Below, in pieces: positions 14,576 through 26,500 of a stretch of 64,000 nt of DNA; positions within the stretch are counted from its first letter, which is position 1; each line of letters opens with the position of its first letter. A model generated the notes under the pieces. The model saw nothing but the letters and a program-made list of their open reading frames with translations. It had not been told where the DNA came from and ran no database searches. Source of the DNA: Chanos chanos (taxonomy: Eukaryota; Chordata; Actinopteri; Gonorynchiformes; Chanidae); NCBI RefSeq assembly GCF_902362185.1, contig NC_044509.1, forward strand, positions 7,827,447 through 7,891,446. The letters are read 5' to 3'. The translations under genes were made by a program, and so were the position numbers.

Positions 14576-15231
14576 AAAACTTTATTTTCGTTTAACATAT
14601 TTGATCTTGTCAAAGAAAAAACTATGCCCTTTATTCTGTTGGTGGGCCTCCCAGTTGTCTTGATTTATGCAATAGACTTACATTCCAAATCAGTTTTTAT
14701 TTAGCTGACTGGCATGACTGGGAAAGGTATGGGAGGTCCACACAACCCTGCTTTTTTCTTTTTTTTTTCTTCTTTTAATCTAGCGTTACTTGTTTGTACT
14801 TCCACACTTTTATGCAATCACAAAAAGTATCATTCTTTATCTGTATCAATCAAAATGTTGCAAATAATTATTCACTAGAGCATTTACATACAAACAATAC
14901 ATACAGAACACTGTGGAAATGTTGTCCTGTTACTTGGTAACATAGTCATAAAAGGGCATTCTTTTTTTTTTTTTTTTTTTTCCTTTTCTCTCTTTTTTTT
15001 TTTTAAAGTCAGCCCAGCTAAAGTCTACCCCACAAGCTCCACTTAGCAGATGGATAGAAAATGGACGTGGGTTTTATAGAACTGTCTCTGGGTGTGTTTC
15101 TTTATGAGTTAGAATTTCCATGAAATTACGCATGGCAGCTCTATTCTGTACAGTTAAGGCATGTAAAAGAAAACTGACTTGAGGTGAACAAAAGTCAAAA
15201 AACAAAAGGACAACTGGGATCATTTGTACAT

Positions 15232-15239
15232 TATTTACA
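15232..15239 (-). promoter_or_regulatory. Pumilio response element in putative gigyf1 3' UTR
   Basis: The minus-strand word TGTAAATA matches the Pumilio consensus TGTANATA. One octamer is expected by chance in several kb, so on its own it is weak evidence; its place in the repeat-free block raises interest slightly. Confidence 0.3.
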
Positions 15240-17700
15240 GAGGCAGCCGGTGCCAGGGTCAGAGGTCAGCCCAAACAGACCAGCGGGGTACAGATGTGTG
15301 AGTCTCTCCTCTGATAAGAGCGCCGAGTCTCTCTATGCTTCCCACATTGCTGGAAGTAACCCCGGGATGGCGTATAGGGGCCAGTTGCCAGGATCCAGAA
15401 CCTTCCGTGGAGTGGCAGAGAGACCGCATTTGTGCTCTGGATTCGGTCTCTCTGTCAGCTGGCCAGGATGGGGGAAAAGTCCTTGGTCACTGTTCGTCAC
15501 TTTGTGCCCAAATCTCCAAATCCTGGTTGGTCACAGCTCCCCGGCTGCTTTAATGAGACTGTGTAAGTGACAGCAGGGTGCCGGGAAGGGAAACTGACAG
15601 CTGGCTCTTCTCTCCTTCTCCTGTTAGTGGACTGAGAACAGAAAATAGGAACAAAATGTCTCATATACAAGCTTCTGCATGGTTAAGGCAATGTAAAAAA
15701 AAAAAAAAATTCTGAACCATTAGAAACAGAGGTTATAAAGAGTATTGTAACGTAAACTGGGATCATGTGTATATAGCAGTAATCCCAATTCAGCGTGCAG
15801 TAACAGGGATGAATAATATTTAAGAGTTCCATCGACATGCAAAGAAACCATTAAAATGCATTTTTGATGTAAACATGACTGAGACGAAAAGTTGCGTACC
15901 TGCCTTTCCTATTGATTATTCTATCGCAACGCTATCAACTTTTCTTTTTTTTTCTCTTTCCACCGAAAGTTTTGACATGTCTTGTCAAGACGAGTCCTCC
16001 TCTTCATTTGTGAGTGTGACAAAACACTGCAGTCTTCCAGATACTGTTCTCATGAGTAGAGTAAGGATGGAGAGGCAGAGGAACACTGACAGTCTATTCC
16101 TCTGGACCTTTCCCACATTCAACATGTTTTCACTAGAGAACTACTCCTTTACTCTTTCATCCAAGGGTCAGGGGTTTCACAGTTTTTGTTGTTGTTGTTT
16201 TTTTTATTTTTTTAAACTCGATATAATCCAATACCTCTGTCCTTTCATAGACTGTTTTTTTTTTCTTCTTTTAAAAGGCATTTTTTAAAAAATACTTTTC
16301 TCTAGTATAATAAAGGGTTTTATTTTTTGACAAACATTCAACTGAGCACTTTTTTTTCTTTTTTTTTTCCTTTTTTTTTTTTTGTTTTGAATGTTTTAAA
16401 ATGTTTCCTTCATTTCCTAGCGGGGGGGGGGGGGGGGGGGTGTCCTCAGGTCCGTTCCCTCGAGGAAACAAAACAAAAAAAAAAAAAAAAAGAGAGAGAC
16501 GCCGCGGCAGCCGGGGTTGTGGCGTAGAGCAGAAAACGCGTTTAGGAAGACGATGGCCAATCCCTCCGTTTTTCTGGGGTTCTCTTCTCTTTCGACCATA
16601 GTGTCCGTCTCTCTCTGCAAGCAGAAGCGATGGAAGGACAAATACAGCCAATCAAATCTCAAAGACAGAGCTCAAGTTCGGAACCGCCTGGCTTTTCTTC
16701 TTTCTCCGTCGTTGGTGCGCCAGTCTTTTTTTTTTTTTCTCATCCTCACAAAAATAGAAATCCAACCGTAGAATTAAAGAGTAACGTTTTGCTTAGAGCA
16801 GAGATCGTCTCAAAGTCTTTCTGGATCAAGTACCGATTAAACTCCACCGTCTGTAACTTCAATGTCTTTCTCTTCAGAAGATAACAGGCGTGTGAACGAG
16901 AATCCCAGACCCCCACCTTTGACAAAATGTTAAAGGAGAAAAAAAAAAAAAAAAAAGGCGCAAAAAATGTAGTTGATTTTGCATTCAAAAAAAAAAAGGA
17001 AAAAAAAGAATAAGTCAAACTGCTACACACCGCAGATCCTTGGCTTTCATTTGCCACTTTTTTTTTTTAAAAAAAGGACAACAGCACGTCTGTTGCCTCT
17101 GAATTAACGTAACGTCCGCAAACACGTCAAACGTCTCGTCCAAATGGAACTGTATCCACAGTGCTCTACGAGTTAATCTGGTCGTGAAAGGGAATACTTT
17201 GAAATCTCCTCTTGCTGTAGCTGATTTTTCTGTTGTTGTCTTTTTTTTTTGGGGAAAGACAGCAGGGCAAGGCAGTGTATTCAGCATGTCCATGCGGTTT
17301 TTCCTTGTTCAGAATCTTCTGTTTAAGATAATAGGCATTTTCAGAATGGTGATGTGTCTTCATCTAATGTCTCTCTTTTTTTCTTTTTCTTTTTTCTACA
17401 CGTAGAGAGAAGAGGTCTGGCCTCACGTTTGTGTACTGTTACATTTGTTTGTTTTTTTTGGAATACATTCATTCATTATACACTTTTTCATGGAGGCAAA
17501 ACAAAAGGAAAAAAAAAAAAAAATCAAAAATACAATAAGGTAGCAGCCTCAAAAGTGCTCCAAATCATAAAGTTCAAATACTTTTCACTTTGTATACAAC
17601 AATAAAAAAATAAATCGTCCTTTTTGACAAGAGAAAAAAAAGAAAGAAACAAGTAACGTAACACAGCAATTCTCTGTATCTCAGACACAGACACGCACAC

Positions 17701-17705
17701 ACGCG

Positions 17706-17750
<45 letters not shown>
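17701..17750. repeat. (CA)n microsatellite
   Basis: An almost pure CA run of about 40 bases after a short imperfect CA stretch, inside the putative gigyf1 3' UTR. Confidence 0.95.
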
Positions 17751-17753
<3 letters not shown>

Positions 17754-19189
17754 ATCACAGCGCCATGCCGACTGACTGTAAACCAGTCGTTAAAAAAAAA
17801 AAACAAAAACACAGAAATACTCTCTCTAGCACACATAGTGAGCTCAAGGCATCAGTTAACATCTGTCTTCCAATACTTCATCTCCACGTCAGAGACTACG
17901 AAATGAACTGTTCACGAGTAGTTGTGGGGTTTTGTTTGTTTGTTTGCTTTTCACTTTTATATTACGTGTGAAGAAGATGGCGGGGGGGGGCAATAATTAA
18001 TGCTGTCTCACACCGTTCAATGAGACTGCAAAGAGAACAAAACAGCTACACTTTCAATCGAACAGTTTAAAATAAAAATAACAATGGTCATAAAACAAAA
18101 GAGAGCCCACTGGTCTTAATGCCCTTGTACGGGTCAGGAGGCCAATACAGCACCGATGACGGGAGACGGGCCAGCTGCTTCCCTCAGCCAGCATGTCATT
18201 TCCATGACAACCAAGTCGTGAAATCGCATGGGGTGGGGGGGATGAAGCATCGGAGAAGAACGTAATGTTTAACCGCCCTCTCTGGTCTTTTTTTTTTTCA
18301 CCCCCACACCTTTCCACTTACAGAACTATGTACAAAAGACCTGCCACACATTCCTTTGCCCTCAAACACACACACACACACACACACTCATTCACATATA
18401 CACGACCATACATGCTCTTTTGTATACATGTCTGATGAAGTACAAAAATTCTCTGAACAAAATAAAAACATGGCAATTGTTTTTTGTTTTTTTTTCCATA
18501 CATGTTGGTAAGCAATAAAATTTGTGCAGATTTTTCATTACCTCACACGCTCAAAATCACACTCATGCTCACAAAAATAGTCATTTCATAACCTAATCTA
18601 ACATCTTTCTAAGGTTTTTTTTTTGTTTTTGTTTTTTTTTCCATTTCTTCTTTTTTCTTTTTTTTAAACAAGTGCAAATATTCAAGTTTTTTTAAATTCA
18701 GATTTTTATAGCTTTGTACTTTTGTATAAACATAAAAAATACAACAGTGTTTGTCTTTTCATGAAAAGATTTGTTTTCTGCTAACCGAAAAGAAAAACAA
18801 AAACAGAACAAAAAAAAAAAATGCTCTCCTGGTTGCATCCTCACACTCCTGGCCTAGTGAAATGAAGAGGTTAACACCCTCTGTTTATGTAATGTATGTG
18901 TACACACTCAAACACACGCAGGCACGCACGCACGCACGCCCTCACACACGCCTGTGTATATTCAATATTCTAAACATAATATATGCAACAATATTTTCAC
19001 ACATTTTGCATTATAAAAAAAAAAAAAAGACAAAACTCCATTTCAAATATTGAAACTTTTGTTATAAAGTGCATTAGCTTAGTTAAGGTGCTTACTGTAA
19101 GAGATGACAGAGATTCCACTCTGCACATCAAACCTCACTTCCCTCTTCCCAAAAGAGAGAGAGAGAGAGACAAAGAGAGAAAGAGATTA

Positions 19190-19222
<33 letters not shown>

Positions 19223-19334
19223 TGAGAGTGAGTGGGCCAGGCCTGAGCTTGGCCTTCTCACTGAGCAGTGCACATTCTTCAGCTGAATCCTCCAGGATTA
19301 AGGCCTCAGGTAGACTCAGGTAGATTCTGCTGGA

Positions 19335-20707
19335 TCAGTAATCCTCCACTGGTTCCATCTCCCCCAGAATCATCCGTTCCCCGCCACCCAGGAATGAATA
19401 GCCTGCAGGGCGCGATAGCAAAGGCCGCGTTAGGCTGGGCGTTCGTTAAGTCAACCGCGCTGCATAAACTGTTGATTTTATTTGGGGCTCATCTCCGCGC
19501 TGTGAATTAAAGACGGTGAGAGATGCAGGCAGATTGGGATTAACACAAGAGGTAAATAGTATAATCTGATATTAACCCAGGATGCTGGGATCTGAGTGCA
19601 GCATCATGGTCTGTTTCTTCTTTAATTTCCCTCCTTGTCCGTCGTAAACTCCAGTCTTTCCCATGTGGGCAGCCTGAAACATGGACTAGAAACAGACAGG
19701 GGAGAGGGGCGGGTTAAAAGGCAAGATACGCAAGAGAGCAGTTTCACACATGCAACCAGCCCCCCCCACCCCCCCCCCCAAAAAAAGCATCGATTCTGTG
19801 AAAGACTCCAGTCATGGTTTCAGAGGGAGCATGCTGTGCCTACCTGCAGGGGGAAATTCATGTTCATGCCTGGAATCTCCTTCGAGAGCTGTTAAAAAAA
19901 AAAACAAAACAAAAAAAAAAGAGAGAAATGAAGACTGATTTCGTAGCCCTGAGGTAAAGCCGGAGAAGGCGATGTTCCGGCGGAGTGCCGCGCTGCGGTG
20001 CATTGGCTGTCGTACCTGCTGTTGTTGCTGTCTCTGGTGATTGGCTTTCTGTTTGGCACGGCGCTCCAAAAACTGCTTGGCAAACTCTTTGGCTTCGACG
20101 GTGTCTCCCAGGTAAGAGCGGATGAAGTCGTGAACCTCGTAAGGAGACTCCACCTCCTTCAGGTAAGCCACGATGGTGGCCACTGTCGGGGGTTAAAGGA
20201 GAGAGGAAAGCGTCACGTCCGGGCTTTGTGAAGAGCGGGGGGGGGGGGGCTCAGGCGGAGAGAGAGAGAGAGAGGGGACAGGACTGGTTTGATTACCGTC
20301 TAGTGAGGAAGAGGAGTTGTTGGCGGAGGTGTTGAGCGCGTGCAGCATCTGTTCGCACCAGGTGGTGAAACCGTCTTGAGGCTTCATGCCCTGTAAGAGC
20401 TTCAGCAGCTTCTCCTCTTCCTCAGTGCGCTTCCTCCGACTCAACATGTACTGCTCACTGCACAGAGATTAGAATACAACGTCCACACAGTCAGGGGATG
20501 AGATACAGAGAGCCTGTTAAGTGTGTGAGAGAGTGAATGTGACAGAGTGTGTGTGTAAAAAGAAAGAAAGAAGGAGATTATGTGACAGATAGAGGACGTG
20601 TGTGTGTGTGTAAAAAGAAAGAGTATGTGACAGATAGAGAACGTGTGTGTGTGTGTGTGTGTGAGTGAGAGAGGGAGGGAGTATGTGACAGACAGAGGGC
20701 ACGCACT

Positions 20708-20739
<32 letters not shown>

Positions 20740-21974
20740 ACAGAGCGTGTCTGCGTGTGTGTGAGAAAGACTGTATGTGACTTTGTGCGTGTGACAGGTT
20801 GTGCCTGTGTCTGACAGCGTGTGACACAGGTACAAAAAAACCCCCAGGATGAGCCGGTAGAGCGCGCGTGTGTGTGTAAGTAAACGCGCCCGGCGGGTGG
20901 GGGGGGGTACACACCTGAGGGAGGGGCTGCTGCGGCTGTTTTTCAGGCCCATGTTGCGGAGGCTGGCTTGGTTCTTCACTGCCTCGTCCCAAACACCCAT
21001 CCCCACCATGTTCCCGCTGCCGACCTTGCCGTCCATGCCCCCTCCCGTCCACATGCTGCCCGAGCTGTCTCCCCATTGGCCCATCGTCAGGCCCCCATGC
21101 TGCAGGACAGACCGATGACCCGCACAGGAAGAGACATTAACACATTGCTGGGCTTCTCGTGTATGTTTTCCGAGCAGCTACATTCACAAAACAGTCCTGC
21201 TCACGGACTAGATGAATCAAAAACGACAGGTGATGAATCGAAAACTAATTTGATACAAAATATTAATTGAAATAAAATTCTGATGCCAAGTATCATGCCA
21301 GGTAAGTAACGTTACGTATCGTCGGTGTGTGTACGTGTGTGTGTGTATGTGTGTGTGTGGGGGGGGGCAGGCGTGTGGGTGAGTATGCTTAATGAAACAG
21401 TGATGAAGAAAAGGCAATTAAAATGAAAAATCTGTCTAGACAACTTTGCATAATTACTCAATTACTCTTTCTGAAAGGTATGGATCTACCAGGGGAGAAA
21501 ATCTCCCCTTGTCTCCCTAAGTTCAAATTTAGATTTGGAAATGTAGCTGAAAAACCAGAATAGCGCAGCCACACTACAAAGTATTTGGTATAACATAAAA
21601 CGACATGATACACCTGTTTGAAGTATCCTAGTTTCTTCTTAAACAGACTGACACTTCAGGTCACTGGGAGAGTGACTGTGTGAGTGCGACGTGTGACAGG
21701 TTGGAGTCAGGCTGATTTGCGTGACTAGCGTACGGTCATTACCCTGTCTCTCTGCTGTTGCTGCTGCTGTTGGACTCTCTGCTGCTGCTGCTGCTTGTGC
21801 ATTCTCTCCGTCTCCAGCTCCAGCAGGTTCAGGCTCTTCCCGCTCTTAGACAGAGCTCCGCCCTGGGCTCCGCCCCATCCGGAGCCTGCCTGGATACCCT
21901 GCTGCTGGGTCTGCTGCAGCAGCTTCATAATCAGCTCCTGCTGCTGGCGACACTGCTGCACTCCCACACACATC

Positions 21975-22016
<42 letters not shown>

Positions 22017-22247
22017 AGACACAGACAGACAGATAAAGTTGGGAACGGCACTCGAAGGTGAACACGGGACATCGTGAGGATACTGTCCTTAACTGTGTGA
22101 AGGGAGCTCACCTGTTTGCGCCGGTACAACTCCTCCTCCTCCCGTCTCTTCTGCTCCTCCTGCTGCCTCCTCTTCTCTTCCCGACGCTTGCGCTCCTCTT
22201 CCTCACGTTTGACCCTGAGTTCAGCTTCACGCCTCTCCTGCTGGAGC

Positions 22248-22303
<56 letters not shown>

Positions 22304-23543
22304 GAACTCTTAAGTCCAAGTGCAGATGTCAAGCAAATAACGGTATGACAGAGGGGAGCAGGGTACAGCATGAATGCCAAACAGACATAGTGAGACGTTG
22401 GTAAGAATCCGGTACCTTCTGCAGCTGCTCGAGAGTTGGACCCTGAGGTGAATTAGTCATTGTTAAGTCCCACAGACTGGCCTCACCGCCTGGTGGAAGA
22501 GAACACGACACAGATGAGCCTGTTTTGTAAATACGGTTCTCAAAAATGACGCTTCTCTGTGTTCGCGCTTTAGGCCGTCATCACAGTGACCTGGCTCTGT
22601 GTTAGACGGGCTTAACCGCACAGTTCTCTCTCTCATCCTCCTGAAACTGTGCCTTTAAGGAGAGTCAACAGCGCTGCTGGGTTCTGGTGGAGCGGAAACA
22701 GAACGGCGGCGGCGGGGTGAGACGGGGCCTTTTTTCGATTCCGGCTCCGCCGAGGCGTGCCAGCTGGCGTGTTTAAGTCGAGCGATTAAAGCGAAAAAAA
22801 AGGATATTCGCTAAAATTCCCTTCTTGGACTCCCTTCTCGTGGAATGAATCAATCGCTGGGGAAGTCGGGACAAGCAGCGAAGAGAGAGAAAAACTGGGT
22901 CGAAGACAGAGGGGCTCTCGCTCCTGTCCCCGTTTCTCTCTGTTTCTCATTCTCAAAATCAGAGATCTCCACACTCACATCCCTCACATTCTGGTATAGC
23001 ACATCCATGTAACGATAACTAATGATCGCATGTAAAACAGGGGCTGGTATGCATAACTGAAGGAAAAAAAAAAAACCCTGGTTTTTGACCTGGGTTGAGC
23101 AGAATTTCATTTCTTCTTTTTACAAATCTTATTTGTCTTTTGATTGACTTCTCAGTCACGGTGCCTCAACTGGGTTTTGAAAAAATTATATATACAAATA
23201 TTTCATCGTGATCATTTTGTTTGGCAAACAATGAGGTAATGGGCAACAGGTGGGGTTTTTAAGCAGGGCCCTGTGCGTAAGTGCCTCTGCTTTGGCAGGG
23301 TGCACTTTCATTATTCTTCTTAATCTGTTTGACTTTGTTTCTTCCATCTGTCTTTTCGGCATGGCCTTCTTGCCTCGCGCCCATGCGCTGTCATTCCTCC
23401 CTCTCTTCACACTCTGCATCGTTGCTGTAAGGTTCTCACCTGTTTGCTGTGAAGCTGAGGTATGCATGTCCCACATTGGCCCTGTGTCTGGCACTGACAT
23501 GGACCTGTTCATAGCAGGCATCATCCCTGGTTCTCCACACCTA

Positions 23544-23590
<47 letters not shown>

Positions 23591-26500
23591 GACACAAGCC
23601 ATAGCATTTTACCCTCTGTCAGTGAAATGGGTTACAGAAAGGACGGTCATTAAGATGTACACAGTATATTTCAAGGCTGTACACGACTCAGAATTGTGTC
23701 AGTTGAATCGGATTTGGCTGTTCAATATGAAGGTTCGACTCTTCGTTTTTCCATATAGACTTATCTGGCAATCAGAAAATCCATTGGCATGAGTTTCAGC
23801 GATGATTTCGACCACATTAACATAGTCAAACGCAACAGAGTCGTGGCAACCCATTTTTAAGCTTTTACAAAAATCAATAAGACAGCTGCATATGACGGCC
23901 TGGCTGAACTGCTGACGTATAAAGCCGGGTTACCATATGGATTTGTTGGAATAATGAGACAGGCAGCAGGCATGTATTTCAGTTTAAACCAAGCTCTTTT
24001 AGCCTATTTTTTTAAATGTCACTTTAAACATTAAAAATAACACGTAAATGAATAAACAAATGAAACAGTTTAAAATAAATTCACGGCACTGGCCACTAAG
24101 AAATAACCGACATCTCTTCTTCAACAGGATAGGCCTACTTTATTTCTCTTGAAAAATAAAAACTAACAAATACATATTTTATATTTGCCTTGTAAATAGA
24201 CTCATTTCGTGCATTGTGTGTCTGGTAAACCTGCCCAGACAATTGCAGAGCGGCCGCCTAGCTGTGCAACTTTCAAGTCATTTCAAGTGGTTGGCAATAT
24301 TCAGTGTTGATGAATGATAAGCGAATTCTCGCATACAGGGTTTGCATTTAACTTTGTTAGGGTCGTCCTTCAAAAGTTAAAAAAAAATGCCACCGTACTT
24401 GAGACTTCTGAGACGTGGTTATAGCTACGCTAGTTCACCAACCACCCCACCTCAGGTTTCAGCTTCTCTCATCGGTTAACCAGCACCAGAGCATGTTGTC
24501 ACGTGAATTTTTCAAAAAAAATTTTAGCGAGCGCACCAGCTAGCCCTGCTAGAATATAAAAACTTACTTATGATTCCCCTTATTTATAATTCCTCACTGA
24601 AATGTTATCCCTGAGGATTTCTGTAAGCTTCAACCTGTTTAGGCCTCTTTGCTGTAATGCACGCTGACTGACAAAAAAGAAAAGGAAACAAACAAAAAAC
24701 CAAACAAACATAAACCACAATAACATTGCTCGACCTGAAGAACCTCAGTCGACTGACGGGTCTCCAACAGAAGATTCAACTCATCGACTTTCAGGGGGCG
24801 GCCCTAATCTATCAGTCAAACTTTTTTTTTAATGCATGTATACAGGAATACATGAGTACGTAGTGTATGTCAATGCAATATATTCCCTCCTTCGTTTGGA
24901 CGCCCGACTCTAGGCGGCTGAGCGAGGAGGCTAAACGCTACCTGTTCATGTGCTGGAATCTCATTTGCAGCTGCTGGTACAAGGCTGCAGTGGCTGCCTG
25001 CTCCAACTGCTTCTTCAGCAGCTCTTGGTCCATGTTTCCCTAGGGAGAGAGAGAGAGAGAGAGAGAGAACATAATGCTACGCAATCAAAAGTAATGGTAT
25101 CAAATAAAGCATTTACCACTCGCGCTATCAATTCATTGCATGCCGTCTAATGCTGCTATTCCTGCAGTCAGCAGACATGCCATATTGGAAGCGGCATAAA
25201 TTGGATATTTTAATAAGGGGAAAAAAATAAAACCTGTCTCTGCCTGTTACTCAGTAACGTGCATATTTCCGAAGAGCAGAACGTGCCCTGCCCTACAGTC
25301 TCTTATTCAAATTCCACACTGGTCTGTGCGTTCGCAGGGCTTTAGCTCACCAGCAAGGGTGGAGGTGAGGGTCCAGGGGAGAAAGGCACGCGCCCCCACA
25401 TCTTAATGACGTCGCCCAGGGGCTGGAAGCCCTCGTCGCAGCCCCTCTTCACCAGCAGAGACATGGTGAAGTAGCCTGCCTGGAACCACTCACACATTTC
25501 CACTGTGGTGAAAGGACCTGGTAGGAGAGGAAGAGAGGTGATGTGGGACGAGCCTGGAGAGAATGACTGATGGCTATGGGATGGGGAGATGAACGGGAGG
25601 AGAGAAACGCGTGCGTGTGTGTGTGTGTGTGTGTGCGCATGTGTGTCATTTACCTTGGATCTCGCCTTGGGGGTCTTTGTAAAACCATTTCATGGCAGAC
25701 TCGTGGGAAAGAGGCAGAGCGCTGGCGGAGTGTGAGAGGGTGTGCGTGGGTGGGTGCGTGTGGGCGTGTGCGGTGGGGTGCGGGTGAGAGTGTGCAGCTG
25801 CGCTGTGGCTCTCTTGAAGTGCTTGAGTGAAACACTCTTCTTCGAGTGTCGTGTCCTGCAGGGAGGCCACCATTTTCTCCGCCTCCTGCAATCAGACAGA
25901 AGAATATAAAAAAAACATTCACACCTCTCACCGTCATCCACACTTCTGAAGCCGCAAAAGGAATTACACACAGTGAGTGGCTTGGCTGATTTAGTGCGTG
26001 TGTGTGTGTGTGTGTGTGTGTGCGTGTGCGATGGAAGGCGCACAAACCTGCTGCAGGTGCTTCATGCCTTCCTCCTCCTCAGTATCCCCCCCTGGTGGTG
26101 GGAGGTCAGTAACGGCAACGGGGGGCGGAGATGAAACACTGGCAGATGAGCTTTGAGTCTGTTGAGTGCTACCACCTGCTGGTGCTCCATCTAAAAATAC
26201 AAAAGAAAAGAAAAAAAAAATTCAGAGGGAAATAAAATCCAAGTACAACACCTACAGATACCCATCAAGATACCCACCCACAAAATATGCGCTAACAGAG
26301 GAACTTACCTTCGTTCTTCACGGGGCAAGTCTTTGAGGGGTGAGTGACAGCAGCCAAGGAAGTCTCTTGCTCAGTAGGGGTAGACTGGGGGAGTGCGGGG
26401 GCAGGGCCAGAAGCAGCAGGAGGAGAAGAGGAGATCCCAGACTTCACATCCCCCTCCGAGACACTTGGAGCTTCACTCTCTCCTGCCAAGGTAAACAGAG

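Larger units (their letters stand above)
14576..19334 (-). other. gigyf1: Probable long 3' UTR of gigyf1
   Basis: The gigyf1 stop is at 19335-19337 and no other gene is seen down to about 14.6 kb. Minus-strand AATAAA polyadenylation signals occur at 14581-14586, near 14630 and near 16318, so the transcript end is uncertain. A block at about 15000-15620 is free of simple repeats and carries a Pumilio-type element (TGTAAATA on the minus strand, 15232-15239), which fits regulatory 3' UTR sequence. The rest is rich in A/T tracts, with a CA run at about 17709-17750 and a GA run at about 19155-19222. The assignment is inference from position and lack of other genes. Confidence 0.4.

Noticed and set aside
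15184-15570. A 128-residue plus-strand open frame
   Set aside because: It resembles no family I know and is antisense to the probable gigyf1 3' UTR. Its non-repetitive base composition better fits UTR sequence.
24740-24820. GGGGGCGGCCCTA end with inverted words, possible DNA transposon
   Set aside because: No matching terminal repeat or target duplication could be found in the intron.
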